Notes under the pieces: generated by a model
The model's input: only the letters and a program-made list of their open reading frames with translations
The model's database searches: none
Told to the model about the DNA's origin: nothing
Shown: piece after piece, positions 45,989 through 54,762 of the stretch
Layout of the letters: every line of letters starts with the position of its first letter
How positions within the stretch are numbered: position 1 is the stretch's first letter
Assembly (NCBI GenBank): GCA_031253835.1
Contig: JAIRVP010000048.1
Coordinates: 124,001 to 188,000, forward strand
Origin: Burkholderia sp.
GTDB lineage: Bacteria; Pseudomonadota; Gammaproteobacteria; Burkholderiales; Burkholderiaceae
Direction of reading: 5' to 3'
Length of the DNA: 64,000 bases
Translations under genes and position numbers: made by a program

Positions 45989-47383
45989 ATGACGAATCGC
46001 GATAGACCCCGCCGCCGTGCGCGGCCGGGCACCGTGCGTCCGCTGTCGCGCTGGCTCGGCGCGACGCTGTTCGCGTGCGCGGCCGCCGCGCACGGCGCGC
46101 CGCAACCCGACGGCGATGCCGAGCCGCGCTGGCAGGCCGGTGCCGACGGGATCGGCTTCTGGCCGGGCGGCGATGCGGACGGGTTCGATGCGAGCGCGTG
46201 GGCGACCGATGCAGGGCCGGCGCGCGGCCGGCGCGATGGTGCGTCGGTCGACGTGCCGCCACCCGACGCCATCCCGTTGACCGCACGCAAGATCACGCTC
46301 GGGCAGCGAACCGGCGGAGCGGGGCGCGCGTGCGCCGCAGCGCGCGACGACGGCACGGACGGTATCGGCTTCGACGACAACGGTGCGCGCGGCGAATGCG
46401 ATCCGGCCGCGCCACACGATGCAGCGGCGGATGACGCATCGACCGGCGGCGTCGTCCACGCCGACCGGATGCCGTACGAGCTGCGTCCGGTCGATCCGTC
46501 GCGGCTGCCCGATCTGCCGGCCGCACAGGCGCCGCCGTTGCTCGAGCAGCTGATGGGCGACGACCGCAACATGGTCGGCCTCGGCTGGCACTTCATCGCG
46601 ACGACCGGCCGGTCGACGCCCGTGACGACGCGCACCGACGCGCTCGGGCTGAACAGCTTCCAGAACGCGGGGTCGAGCCTGTCGCTGAGCAACTCGAACA
46701 CGCTGGCGTTCACGTTCACTCACTTTTTCTCGGAGAACTGGGCGGCCGAACTCGGTGGCGGCATTCCGCCGGTGCTGACGCTGCGCGGGCACGGCAGTAT
46801 CGCGCTGCCGCTCGATCGCATTTTCGCGGGCGTCCACGGGCGCTTTCCGCTGATCGACCTCGCGAACACGCAAAGCAACCCGCTCGCGACCACGCGCGCG
46901 TGGCTCGGGTCCGTCGTGTTCAAGTACTACCTCGGCGAGCGCGACGATCGTTTCCGGCCGTTCGCGGGCATCGGCATCAGCTACACGCGCTTCACGAACA
47001 CGAACCTGAACCCGGTGTTCCAGCGCAAGCTGGCGTCGCTCGGCGGGTTGCTCGCGGCGGGCGGGGACATCGGCAGCCTGCAGTCGCTGCTGCTCGATCC
47101 GGCGTTGTTCCAGCGGATCTGGGATGCCGGCGGCGACCTGCTGCTGTCGGGGCGGACCAACGTGTCGGCGAAGGTGAAGAGCGTGTGGGAGCCGGTGTTC
47201 AGCGTCGGCGCGAGCTACCAGATCACGCGCCAGCTCTGGATCACCGGGATGGTCACCTACGTCCCGCTGCGCACGAAGATCACGCTCGACATCAGCCAGC
47301 CGAACCGGACGCTCGCGTCGAACACGTTCGACATTTCGGCGAACCCGGTGCTGGCCAGCGTGCTGCTGAACTTCCGCTTCTGA
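45989..47383 (+). CDS. OmpW-like outer-membrane barrel with long N-terminal extension
   Basis: 464 aa. A signal peptide (to about residue 37, FACAAAAHGAPQ) is followed by about 150 residues of Asp/Ala/Gly-rich low-complexity sequence. A C-terminal barrel starts around NMVGLGWHFIATTG, contains RPFAGIGISYTRFTNTNL and VWEPVFSVGASYQITRQLWI, and ends LLNFRF. This matches OmpW except for the extension, about 190 residues longer than usual. It starts 4 bp after the HlyD stop, so it is the last gene of the peptide operon. OmpW can be a colicin receptor, so a role in immunity, uptake or export is possible. Confidence 0.8.
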   Translation: MTNRDRPRRRARPGTVRPLSRWLGATLFACAAAAHGAPQPDGDAEPRWQAGADGIGFWPGGDADGFDASAWATDAGPARGRRDGASVDVPPPDAIPLTARKITLGQRTGGAGRACAAARDDGTDGIGFDDNGARGECDPAAPHDAAADDASTGGVVHADRMPYELRPVDPSRLPDLPAAQAPPLLEQLMGDDRNMVGLGWHFIATTGRSTPVTTRTDALGLNSFQNAGSSLSLSNSNTLAFTFTHFFSENWAAELGGGIPPVLTLRGHGSIALPLDRIFAGVHGRFPLIDLANTQSNPLATTRAWLGSVVFKYYLGERDDRFRPFAGIGISYTRFTNTNLNPVFQRKLASLGGLLAAGGDIGSLQSLLLDPALFQRIWDAGGDLLLSGRTNVSAKVKSVWEPVFSVGASYQITRQLWITGMVTYVPLRTKITLDISQPNRTLASNTFDISANPVLASVLLNFRF

Positions 47384-47471
47384 CGGGCCCGGCCGCCCAT
47401 TTTCATGAATTTGACGCGCGACACTGGGATAATGGCGGAGTTTGCCTGCGTCAATGATGGAAGGAGGCCCC

Positions 47472-48422
47472 ATGGGCGACAACGATACCCGCACCGAGAC
47501 CGACAACCTCACCGATACGAATGCGATGGAAGCGCGCCAGCGCCGTTTCGAGGAGGATCTCGTCGACGCGTACGACGAAGAGCTCGAGATGGAGCTCGAC
47601 GACCGGCGCTTCGACGACACCGACGAGTTGCTGTTTTCGCAAGAGCGTCGCGAGGCGCGCAAGGAATATTTCCGCGAGCTGTTCCGGCTGCAGGGCGAGC
47701 TCGTGAAGCTGCAGGACTGGGTCGTGAGCACGGGGCACCGGCTCGTCGTCATTTTCGAAGGGCGCGACGCGGCCGGCAAGGGCGGCGCGATCAAGCGCAT
47801 CACGCAGCGCCTGAACCCGCGGGTATGCCGCGTTGCGGCACTGCCCGCACCGAGCAACCGCGAGCGCACGCAGTGGTACTTCCAGCGCTATGTCGCGCAT
47901 CTGCCGGCCGGCGGCGAGATCGTGCTGTTCGACCGCAGCTGGTACAACCGCGCGGGCGTCGAGCGCGTGATGAATTTCTGTACCGACGACGAGTACGAGG
48001 AGTTCTTCCGGTCGGTGCCCGAGTTCGAGAAGATGCTCGTGCGCAGCGGGATCCAGATCGTCAAGTACTGGTTCTCGATCACCGATCACGAGCAGGAGCT
48101 GCGCTTCCAGAGCCGGATCGAGGATCCGCTGAAGCAGTGGAAGCTGAGCCCGATGGACCTCGAAAGCCGCCGCCGCTGGGAGGCTTATACGGCCGCGAAG
48201 GAAGAGATGCTGCAGCGCACGCATATTCCGGAAGCGCCGTGGTGGGTCGTGCAGGCGGTCGACAAGAAGCGCGCGCGGCTGAACTGCATCCACCACCTGC
48301 TGACCCAGGTGCCGTATCACGAGGTGCCGCACCCGTCGATCGACCTGCCGGCGCGCGAGCATCACGAGGATTACATCCGCCGGCCGACGCCGGACGACAT
48401 GATCGTGCCGGATACTTACTGA
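47472..48422 (+). CDS. ppk2: Polyphosphate kinase 2
   Basis: 316-aa PPK2-family kinase that moves phosphate between polyphosphate and nucleotides. It has Walker A EGRDAAGKGG at about 96-105, lid sequence PRVCRVAALPAPSNRERTQW and Walker B-type motif IVLFDRSWYNR. An acidic N-terminal extension (DAYDEELEMELDDRRFDDTD) precedes the core, as in many proteobacterial PPK2. I chose ATG 47472 with GGAGG 5 nt upstream. It has its own transcription unit after the peptide operon. Confidence 0.95.
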   Translation: MGDNDTRTETDNLTDTNAMEARQRRFEEDLVDAYDEELEMELDDRRFDDTDELLFSQERREARKEYFRELFRLQGELVKLQDWVVSTGHRLVVIFEGRDAAGKGGAIKRITQRLNPRVCRVAALPAPSNRERTQWYFQRYVAHLPAGGEIVLFDRSWYNRAGVERVMNFCTDDEYEEFFRSVPEFEKMLVRSGIQIVKYWFSITDHEQELRFQSRIEDPLKQWKLSPMDLESRRRWEAYTAAKEEMLQRTHIPEAPWWVVQAVDKKRARLNCIHHLLTQVPYHEVPHPSIDLPAREHHEDYIRRPTPDDMIVPDTY

Positions 48423-48472
48423 CGCCGGAATTCGTCAGACAAAGCGGGGAAGGCCGACGCCTTGCCCGCGCG

Positions 48473-49060
48473 TCAAAGCGCCGGGAAGCCCGAGCGCCCC
48501 TGCGTCAGATCGAACAGTTCGGCTCTCGCATCGGCCTCGGCGGTTTCCGGCAGCTTGATCACCAGCTTCACCGTCATCCCGTACGTGCTGTCCACCAGTT
48601 CGTACCCGGCCTGTTCGATCCAGCGGCGCACGCGCGCCTCCTCGGGGTAGCCGATCTCGATCGCCAGCCGCGTGTACCGAATGCGCTCGACACGCTCGGC
48701 ATCGAGCAGCGTCGAGGCGATCGCATCCGTGTACGCACGTACCAGTCCGCCCGCGCCGAGCTTCACTCCGCCGTAGTAACGCACGACCGCGCCGAGCACG
48801 CCGTCGAGGTCGTGATGGCGCAGCACTTCCAGAATGGGCCTGCCTGCCGTGCCCGACGGCTCGCCGTCGTCCGACATGCCCGACTGGCCGCCTGCCAGCA
48901 ACGCCCAGCACACATGAGTGGCCGTCGGGTGCTCGTCGCGCAGGCGCTGCAGCGCCTGCATCGCGGCGTCGCGGTCGTCGACGGGGATCGCGAACCCGAT
49001 GAAGCGGCTCTTGCGGATCTCGAGTTCGGTCGTACGGGGAGCGGATAGGGTGTAGGTCAC
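48473..49060 (-). CDS. yigZ: YigZ/IMPACT family protein
   Basis: 195 aa from GTG 49060. The pattern TTELEIRKSRFIGFAIPV, HVCWALLAGG, SDDGEPSGTAGRPILEVLRH, VVRYYGGVKLGAGGLVRAYT is the IMPACT/YigZ signature; a small C-terminal domain of the EF-G IV type follows. The role is unproven (translation or stress related). The open frame extends to 49279, but the extra residues are not conserved and the family length is near 200 aa, so GTG 49060 is preferred despite weak ribosome binding. Confidence 0.9.
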   Translation of the reverse strand: MTYTLSAPRTTELEIRKSRFIGFAIPVDDRDAAMQALQRLRDEHPTATHVCWALLAGGQSGMSDDGEPSGTAGRPILEVLRHHDLDGVLGAVVRYYGGVKLGAGGLVRAYTDAIASTLLDAERVERIRYTRLAIEIGYPEEARVRRWIEQAGYELVDSTYGMTVKLVIKLPETAEADARAELFDLTQGRSGFPAL

Positions 49061-49389
49061 GTTGATCTGGTCGGCAAGCGCGGCGCATGCAAGGGCTTGC
49101 CCGTATTCTGAGCGTTTTCTGTTGTGGCCGGCCACTGACGAAGGGCGGGCTGGCCGCGGCGCGGGTGAAAGCATACCGCGTGCGGGCCGGCAGGCGGCGA
49201 AACGTCGAGCAATGCGTCGTTCGGCGTGGCGGTGCGCATCGATGTCGGGCGCTTTCCGTGCGCCTCTATCTATTTTCAATCTAAATCATTGAAACGATCT
49301 GTCATTGTATTTTGAAATTAATCAGGGTCTTCTACGCTGTTCTCAAGCCCACCTCGATTCGACCGTATTCCATTCGCCCGGAGTCGATC
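49061..49389. other. Gene-free stretch before the DUF4865-like remnant
   Basis: No gene with support. The right half (49270-49330) becomes AT-rich and may hold a promoter for the following, now broken, gene. Confidence 0.4.
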
Positions 49390-49962
49390 ATGCTCGCCGC
49401 CTATTACGTGCACCGCCTGCTCGCCGACTACGACCTCGACATCATTCGCACCCGCGTCGACGCGCACGGCAAGATGTGGGAAGACGCGCCGACCAGTTGT
49501 TCAAGGGTGTCCAGCTGCGCGAAGTCGGGCGCCACGGCGCCACGGCGCTACGGAGAACGGCTACGCATCGCTTTATTTGTGGCGCAACGATTGCGTATTC
49601 GGCGCATTCGTGGCGGACGGGTGTTTCCAGGTCGTGACCGACAGCTTCGGGCGTCCAACCATCGATATTCAGATGGTGCTCGATGCGTGCAAGGGGCGCG
49701 CGTCGACGGCCCGCTTCGCTCGGCTGAACAGTGTCGATATCCAAGCGGATGCCGATCTCGATTTGACGCTCGCGCAGGAGACCGCGCACAACCGTGACGT
49801 GGCGATGCGACCGGGCGTCGTCGGGCAGTCAGCGTCGATCCGTCGCGCTGGAGGCTGACGCGTCCTGCTGTCGGAGCACGAACCGGACGATGGCGATACC
49901 GGTACCGTGTATCAGGTGCTGCATCTGGCGCGGCCGTATCTGGCTGTGCTCAAGACAGTGAT
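49390..49962 (+). pseudogene. DUF4865-like gene broken by at least two frameshifts
   Basis: Pieces in different frames follow one family pattern: MLAAYYVHRLLADYDLDIIR (49390 frame), then LFKGVQLREVGRHGAT (another frame), then ENGYASLYLWRNDCVFGAF and QVVTDSFGRPTIDIQMVLDA (third frame), and a tail TVYQVLHLARPYLAVLK near 49905-49955. Frame changes fall near 49495 and 49550, the second at a CGGCGCCA tandem duplication. It resembles DUF4865 proteins, whose role is unknown. It ends where GC content drops, suggesting a recombination junction. Confidence 0.6.
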
Positions 49963-50062
49963 ATGTGTCCCAAAATTTCTAGATCACGCATTGCGATGTA
50001 TAGCCTAGCAGCTCATTTTTGATAGTCGTCGCTTACGATGAAAGATAAGCGGTAACCAACGA

Positions 50063-50382
50063 CTACTTCGCGTGGGAATTAATGAGAAAAGCCGTGTGGT
50101 CGCGACCCGTGATCCATGCAGGTTCACGCCCCCGGTCACTCCATGTGACACCCGTTTCTGGGTCCCGGAGTTTAGCAGGTGGCCTGGGGCGTTTCTGAAG
50201 ACGATGTGGCTCGAAAATATCGCGAGAAGAAACTTGATATTCGGCGACCAAACGCTTGATGTCAGCGATGACGGCAGACCGCTCTTGAGCTTTGGCGTCT
50301 GCAAGCTGGGTGTTCAGAATTTCGCGTTCGCGACGCAGTTCTTTTTAGGTTGAAATTTCCGTACGTAGTAGAGATTGTTCAT
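50063..50382 (-). pseudogene. H-NS-family protein gene with a frameshift
   Basis: The C-terminal DNA-binding domain is clear: KLRDPETGVTWSDRGREPAW, close to the H-NS motif with TWSGRGR-like core, preceded by a coiled-coil region ELRREREILNTQLADAKAQ. Reading upstream, this frame meets a stop at 50345-50347, but the next frame continues to a start at 50382 (MNNLYYVRKFQPKK). The join falls in CCTAAAAAG, so an indel in the A-run most likely broke the gene; programmed frameshifting is a remote option. About 106 aa if intact. Located beside the T6SS cluster. Confidence 0.7.
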
Positions 50383-50878
50383 CGATGGCACCGGGGTAAC
50401 CTCGGAAGTGGAGCCGGTCGCGAGCCAATGGAAATAGAGGAGTAAGTTGTCCGGTAATAGCCGCTTCAGCGATGAATGGGAGCCGCAGTCTTGTAAATCA
50501 GTATCTGGTCCAGGCAGACCCACGTGAGGAGCGCCGAGGCAATGATCGCTACTGTGAATGCAAGTGATCGCGAACGCGCACGGGCCAGTTTCCTGTTCGG
50601 CAACGCTTGTGGGCGTTCTCGGGTTATTCGTTTCAGATCTCCGACGCCGGCGGAAATCGGAAGCGTACGCGTGCTGACTTTGTCCATTGTGTTGAATCAA
50701 GTGGGATTCTGTGTCATCCGCATCCACTCATTGTGCGAGGAACTCAGCGGTGGTGACGTCTGCATGACGTTTCCCGAAGAGCTGTTCGGTGCACCAGCGG
50801 AATACGGGAGTCGGGCTGTTGGGCTAATGTATGTCAAAGCATTGGCCTGCCATACATGACAAATATTTGAACTGCCGA
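50383..50878. other. Low-GC stretch without a secure gene
   Basis: About 500 bp between the H-NS remnant and tssE. A minus-strand frame (50466-50687) would encode 73 aa with a basic N-terminus and one membrane-like segment (LAFTVAIIASALLTWVCLDQ), but there is no clear ribosome-binding site. A plus-strand frame (50524-50859) overlaps it and has no recognisable domain. Both are only possibilities. Confidence 0.35.
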
Positions 50879-51301
50879 TCAAGATGGGGACGTTATTCGG
50901 TTTAGCCATACGCGACCGGGAGATTCAAAGTACGTGCCGAACCGCACTAAACCAGCCTTCTTCAGGTGACACGTCATTTCAAAGCACACCATCACGCCCG
51001 GATCGTCATTTTCGAGAATGTCGACGTCGATAGAACGGATGCGAGGCTCATATTTCACGAGCGTTGCTTCCATCTGTTGCTTGAGCACGTGGGCCGACGC
51101 AGGCAGTGCCTTGTAGATGTTCGTCAGGTCTGGCAAGCCATAGTCTGGAAGATGTTTCAGCGCTCCGGCGCGGGTGTTGAGGATGCGCTGCACATTCTGT
51201 TGCACGCTCATACACTCGAGCGTTCGATCATCGTAAGCGTCAAGCGGCTCGCCGCCGATTTGGCCGAGCAGTAAGTCGTAGAGGGAGGGGCCTGTCTGCA
51301 T
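50879..51301 (-). CDS. tssE: T6SS baseplate protein TssE (gp25-like)
   Basis: 140-aa gp25/lysozyme-like baseplate wedge component. The family pattern ECMSVQQNVQRILNTRAGAL, LPDYGLPDLTNIYKALP and KYEPRIRSIDV is clear. It joins the sheath to the baseplate. It is the last T6SS gene on this strand, 15 bp after tssH, and is separated from the other baseplate gene in view, tssF, by the whole cluster. Confidence 0.94.
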   Translation of the reverse strand: MQTGPSLYDLLLGQIGGEPLDAYDDRTLECMSVQQNVQRILNTRAGALKHLPDYGLPDLTNIYKALPASAHVLKQQMEATLVKYEPRIRSIDVDILENDDPGVMVCFEMTCHLKKAGLVRFGTYFESPGRVWLNRITSPS

Positions 51302-51316
51302 GGTCTTCGTTTCTCG

Positions 51317-54040
51317 TTACGACGAGGCAGATGCCGGCGCTGCCGTATCGGCTGCACCGACGTTCCGATCAACGAAATCGATCGTCAGGGTACCGTCGGC
51401 GGAACTCGACAACACGATCTTCGCGGGGGCTGCACCTACCGCCATTCGGCTAAGCAGTTCACGGGACACGGTCGGCAGGATTCGCTGGTTGAGAATTGCA
51501 TCGACGTTGCGGGCACCGGATTCGCGGGCGAGGCAAAGCTCGGCCATCGCGCCAATCAACGAGTCGTCGCAATTCAGTTCGACGTCGTGTTGTCGGCGCA
51601 GGCGTTCTGCGACCTTTACCAGCTTGAGTCGCACAATCGATGCAAGCGCGGTGACGTCGAACGGTCGATACACGAGTGACTGGAAGCGCGCCAGCAGGGC
51701 GGGCTGGAAGTGCGCGACAAGTTGCGGATGGATGGTCTCGAGCAAAGCCGCGTGTGCGATGTCTGGATTGTCGGTTGTGACCTCGTCGATCTGAGCGCTG
51801 CCTAGATTGGACGTCATCAGAATTACGCAATTGCGGAAGTCGATCTCGCGTCCTTCGCCGTCGCGCATCATGCCGCGGTCAAACACCTGGTAGAACATGT
51901 CGAGCACGTCTCGATGCGCCTTTTCGACTTCATCGAGCAGCACTACGCTGTACGGCCGCTGCCGCACGGCCTCGGTCAGAATCCCACCGCGACCATAACC
52001 GACATAGCCCGGCGGCGAGCCCTTCAGCTGCGACACCGTATGCGCTTCCTGATACTCCGACATGTTGATTGTCGTGAGTGCGGCTTCTCCTCCGAACAAC
52101 AGATCGGCCAAGGCCAGCGCGGTTTCGGTCTTGCCGACACCCGATGGACCAGCGAGCAGAAAGACGCCGAGCGGTGCATTTTCATTTCTGAGACCCGCCT
52201 TGGCGGTCCGCAAACTCTCCGCGATAGCACCCAGCGCGTCATCTTGAGCGACTACGCGCGTTGCCAGTTGCTGTTCGAGTGTCAGTAAGCTTTGCAGTTC
52301 GTCTTCCACGAGGCTACCGACCGGCACGCCGGTCCATTCTGCGACGACACGCGCGATGGCGGCCGCGTCGACGTCCACGAAGACCAACGGGGCTTTGCCT
52401 TGCAGAGTGGAAAGCATCTGTTTCGCTTCGTCGAACTGTGCCCGGTCTGGCATGACCGATGCACCGTTATTCGACGCGCGATGTTCGTGAATCAGATGAA
52501 CCAGCTCGAGTTCGCACGTATAGCGGGTTTGCAAGCTCGTCATCGCATTGCGTGCCTCGGTCAGCGCACTAGCAATGGCTTCACGCCGATCTTCGATACT
52601 GTTGATTCCAGCTTGGGTATCCGCGTCCAGGGTTGCTTGCTCCAATTCGAGAGCGGAAACCGCAGCACGGGCCCGTTGCAGTTCCGCGGGTGGAGATTCG
52701 AGACCCATACGCACGCGTGCGGCCGCGGTATCGATCAGGTCGACTGCCTTGTCCGGCAATTGCCGAGCAGGGATGTAGCGACGAGAAAGCTTGACCGCTG
52801 CCACGAGCGCTTCATCACCGATGTGCACGTTATGATATTTCGCGTAACGGTCCTTCAGGCCACGCAGCATCAGACACGCGGCTTCGTCGTCCGGTTCGTC
52901 GACCTTGATGACCTGGAACCGCCGTTCGAGCGCAGCGTCGCGCTCGAAGAACTGCTTGTACTCGGACCATGTGGTCGCGGCGATCGTTCGCAGTTCGCCG
53001 CGCGCGAGTGCAGGCTTGAGTAGATTGGCGGCATCGGCGCCGCCGGCCGCGTTGCCTGCGCCGATCAGTGTGTGGGCTTCGTCGATAAACAGCAAAATGG
53101 GTACGGGCGATGCCTGTACCTCATCGATCACGTTCTTCAGGCGTTGCTCAAATTCGCCTTTCACGCCGGCACCGGCCTGCAACAGACCGAGATCGAGCGT
53201 CAGGATACGCACGTCGCGGATCACATTCGGCACGTTCTCCTCGGCGATACGCAGCGCGAGCCCTTCCACGAGCGCGGTCTTGCCGACGCCAGGCTCGCCG
53301 ACGAGAATCGGGTTGTTTTTGCGTCGACGCGCGAGCACGTCAACCATCTGCTGGATCTCGCGGTCACGCCCGAAGACAGGATCGATGTCGCCACGACGGG
53401 CTTTGTCGGTCAAATCGATCGCGAAGCGAGCAAGGGCCTCACCTTCGATGGACTGGCGAGGCGACGATGCCGCTGCGGCGGCGGTCTCGACCGCTCCCTG
53501 CACGTGGTCGCCGGGGGAGATCGGCGCGCGAGTGCTTGCCTCGGCTTCCGCTTCCGGCTCGACGCGGCTTTCGCAGGATCGATGTGCGAGACGTGGCAGG
53601 AGTCGTTCGATCTGTGCGCTGCTCACCGACAGCAGGGGCCAGGTATTCTGTGTACGAAGCACATGAGGCGTGTTGACGATCGCCTGCAACAGATTGCCCG
53701 AGCGGATGAATTCCTCGTCGCTTTCGGACGATACCTGCAGCCACGCATCCTGTAGCACTGTTGCCAGTTGCAGCGAGATCGCCGGCTTGCCGCGCAGGTT
53801 GCGGGGCAGATGATCAATCGCGGCAATCAAGGCATCCCAGACTTTCTCGATGTCGATCCCGTAGTTCCGAAGAATCGCCGGGACGTCGCCATCACCTGCC
53901 TCGATCAGTTTCGACAGCCAGTGCTCGACAGTAATTTCGTCCGTCATCCGGCCCTGACATAGACTTGCTGCCGCCTCGAGCGTTTTCGCGCAATGCGGAT
54001 TGAGCCGGCGGAGCAGGTGAGTGGTATCTCGCGAGTTCAT
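51317..54040 (-). CDS. tssH: T6SS sheath-recycling ATPase ClpV
   Basis: 907-aa AAA+ ATPase that disassembles contracted TssB/TssC sheath. The N-terminal Clp-N domain begins HLLRRLNPHCAKTLEAAASL. Two ATPase domains follow: GEPGVGKTALVEGLA with Walker B LLFIDEAHTLIGAG, and GPSGVGKTETALALADLLFG with VVLLDEVEKAHRDV. I chose ATG 54040 over a TTG at 54073. It lies 140 bp downstream of hcp with a terminator-like hairpin between. Confidence 0.96.
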   Translation of the reverse strand: MNSRDTTHLLRRLNPHCAKTLEAAASLCQGRMTDEITVEHWLSKLIEAGDGDVPAILRNYGIDIEKVWDALIAAIDHLPRNLRGKPAISLQLATVLQDAWLQVSSESDEEFIRSGNLLQAIVNTPHVLRTQNTWPLLSVSSAQIERLLPRLAHRSCESRVEPEAEAEASTRAPISPGDHVQGAVETAAAAASSPRQSIEGEALARFAIDLTDKARRGDIDPVFGRDREIQQMVDVLARRRKNNPILVGEPGVGKTALVEGLALRIAEENVPNVIRDVRILTLDLGLLQAGAGVKGEFEQRLKNVIDEVQASPVPILLFIDEAHTLIGAGNAAGGADAANLLKPALARGELRTIAATTWSEYKQFFERDAALERRFQVIKVDEPDDEAACLMLRGLKDRYAKYHNVHIGDEALVAAVKLSRRYIPARQLPDKAVDLIDTAAARVRMGLESPPAELQRARAAVSALELEQATLDADTQAGINSIEDRREAIASALTEARNAMTSLQTRYTCELELVHLIHEHRASNNGASVMPDRAQFDEAKQMLSTLQGKAPLVFVDVDAAAIARVVAEWTGVPVGSLVEDELQSLLTLEQQLATRVVAQDDALGAIAESLRTAKAGLRNENAPLGVFLLAGPSGVGKTETALALADLLFGGEAALTTINMSEYQEAHTVSQLKGSPPGYVGYGRGGILTEAVRQRPYSVVLLDEVEKAHRDVLDMFYQVFDRGMMRDGEGREIDFRNCVILMTSNLGSAQIDEVTTDNPDIAHAALLETIHPQLVAHFQPALLARFQSLVYRPFDVTALASIVRLKLVKVAERLRRQHDVELNCDDSLIGAMAELCLARESGARNVDAILNQRILPTVSRELLSRMAVGAAPAKIVLSSSADGTLTIDFVDRNVGAADTAAPASASS

Positions 54041-54103
54041 CGGGAAAGTTCGGTCACGAAGAGGAGCGGACAACGGAACACTCGGTCGTCCGCTCCCAGG
54101 TAG

Positions 54104-54134
54104 AAAAAAGCCAGCCTGAATCGCTCAGGCCGGC
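54104..54134 (-). terminator. Terminator-like hairpin between hcp and tssH
   Basis: 10-nt arms (54110-54119, 54125-54134) with one mismatch and six U on the minus strand. Partial termination here would raise Hcp relative to ClpV. Confidence 0.75.
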
Positions 54135-54180
54135 GAGGGAACCGCGAGAGGAGAGCGGTCTCACCACGCGATCAGACCAA

Positions 54181-54666
54181 TCAGGACCGCTCGTTCCACG
54201 TGTCCTTGTGAACGATGTTGCCGTCCTTGTACGACCAGGTGATAGTTTCGTAGCGCAGCTCGACCTCTTCGAGGTGGTTGTGCTTCTCGTAGTCCGGGAT
54301 CTTGATGTCGAGCATCTTCGGACGGACTGCGACGATCTTCACGTTGTCGAGCTTGGTGTTGAAGTACTCCTTCTCTTTGCCCGCGTCGTCGATCTTGTAC
54401 CACTTGATCTCGACCGACTTCAGCGTCTGCCCGCTTGTCACCGCCTTGTACAGGTACGGCGTCGATGCGTCGGTTTCCTTCGTGAAGGTGATCGGTGCGT
54501 GGACACGCGTGCCCGTCAGCTTGCCCGTGTTGCCATCGGTCGGGATATGCACGCCGTGGTCGAATGCGACGACTTCGACGCTGCCTTCGCGGTCCTGAAC
54601 CGTGACCGAACCCTTGATGTCGGCGCCACCATCGTCCTTGAACCACGCATATGCCGGAATTGCCAT
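54181..54666 (-). CDS. hcp: T6SS inner tube protein Hcp
   Basis: 161-aa Hcp1-type tube protein, secreted and stacked as hexameric rings. The pattern AYAWFKDDGGADIKGSVTVQ, VEVVAFDHGVHIPTD, then TFTKETDASTPYLYKAV and YETITWSYKDGNIVHKDTW is typical. A strong Shine-Dalgarno AGGAGTAAGG precedes the ATG. The gene is bounded by terminator-like hairpins on both sides, consistent with high separate expression. Confidence 0.97.
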   Translation of the reverse strand: MAIPAYAWFKDDGGADIKGSVTVQDREGSVEVVAFDHGVHIPTDGNTGKLTGTRVHAPITFTKETDASTPYLYKAVTSGQTLKSVEIKWYKIDDAGKEKEYFNTKLDNVKIVAVRPKMLDIKIPDYEKHNHLEEVELRYETITWSYKDGNIVHKDTWNERS

Positions 54667-54724
54667 TTCCTTACTCCTGTTTGCACTACTAAATTCGCCC
54701 GGAGCTAGCCCTCGAGCTTGGAAA

Positions 54725-54747
54725 CCCCGAAGCGGGGTGCTTCGGGG
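54725..54747 (-). terminator. Terminator-like hairpin after the OmpA-domain gene
   Basis: Perfect 9-bp stem CCCCGAAGC/GCTTCGGGG with 5-nt loop, followed by UUU on the minus strand, between the OmpA-domain gene and hcp. Confidence 0.6.
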
Positions 54748-54762
54748 GCTAAACGTGAATCG

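Noticed and set aside
43606..46719. Long minus-strand open frame opposite the peptide-export genes
   Set aside because: Low-complexity shadow sequence; the plus-strand genes show conserved family motifs.
50314..50727. 137-aa minus-strand ORF over the H-NS start region
   Set aside because: Its end is only the out-of-frame N-terminus of the H-NS-like gene; the upstream part has no family pattern.
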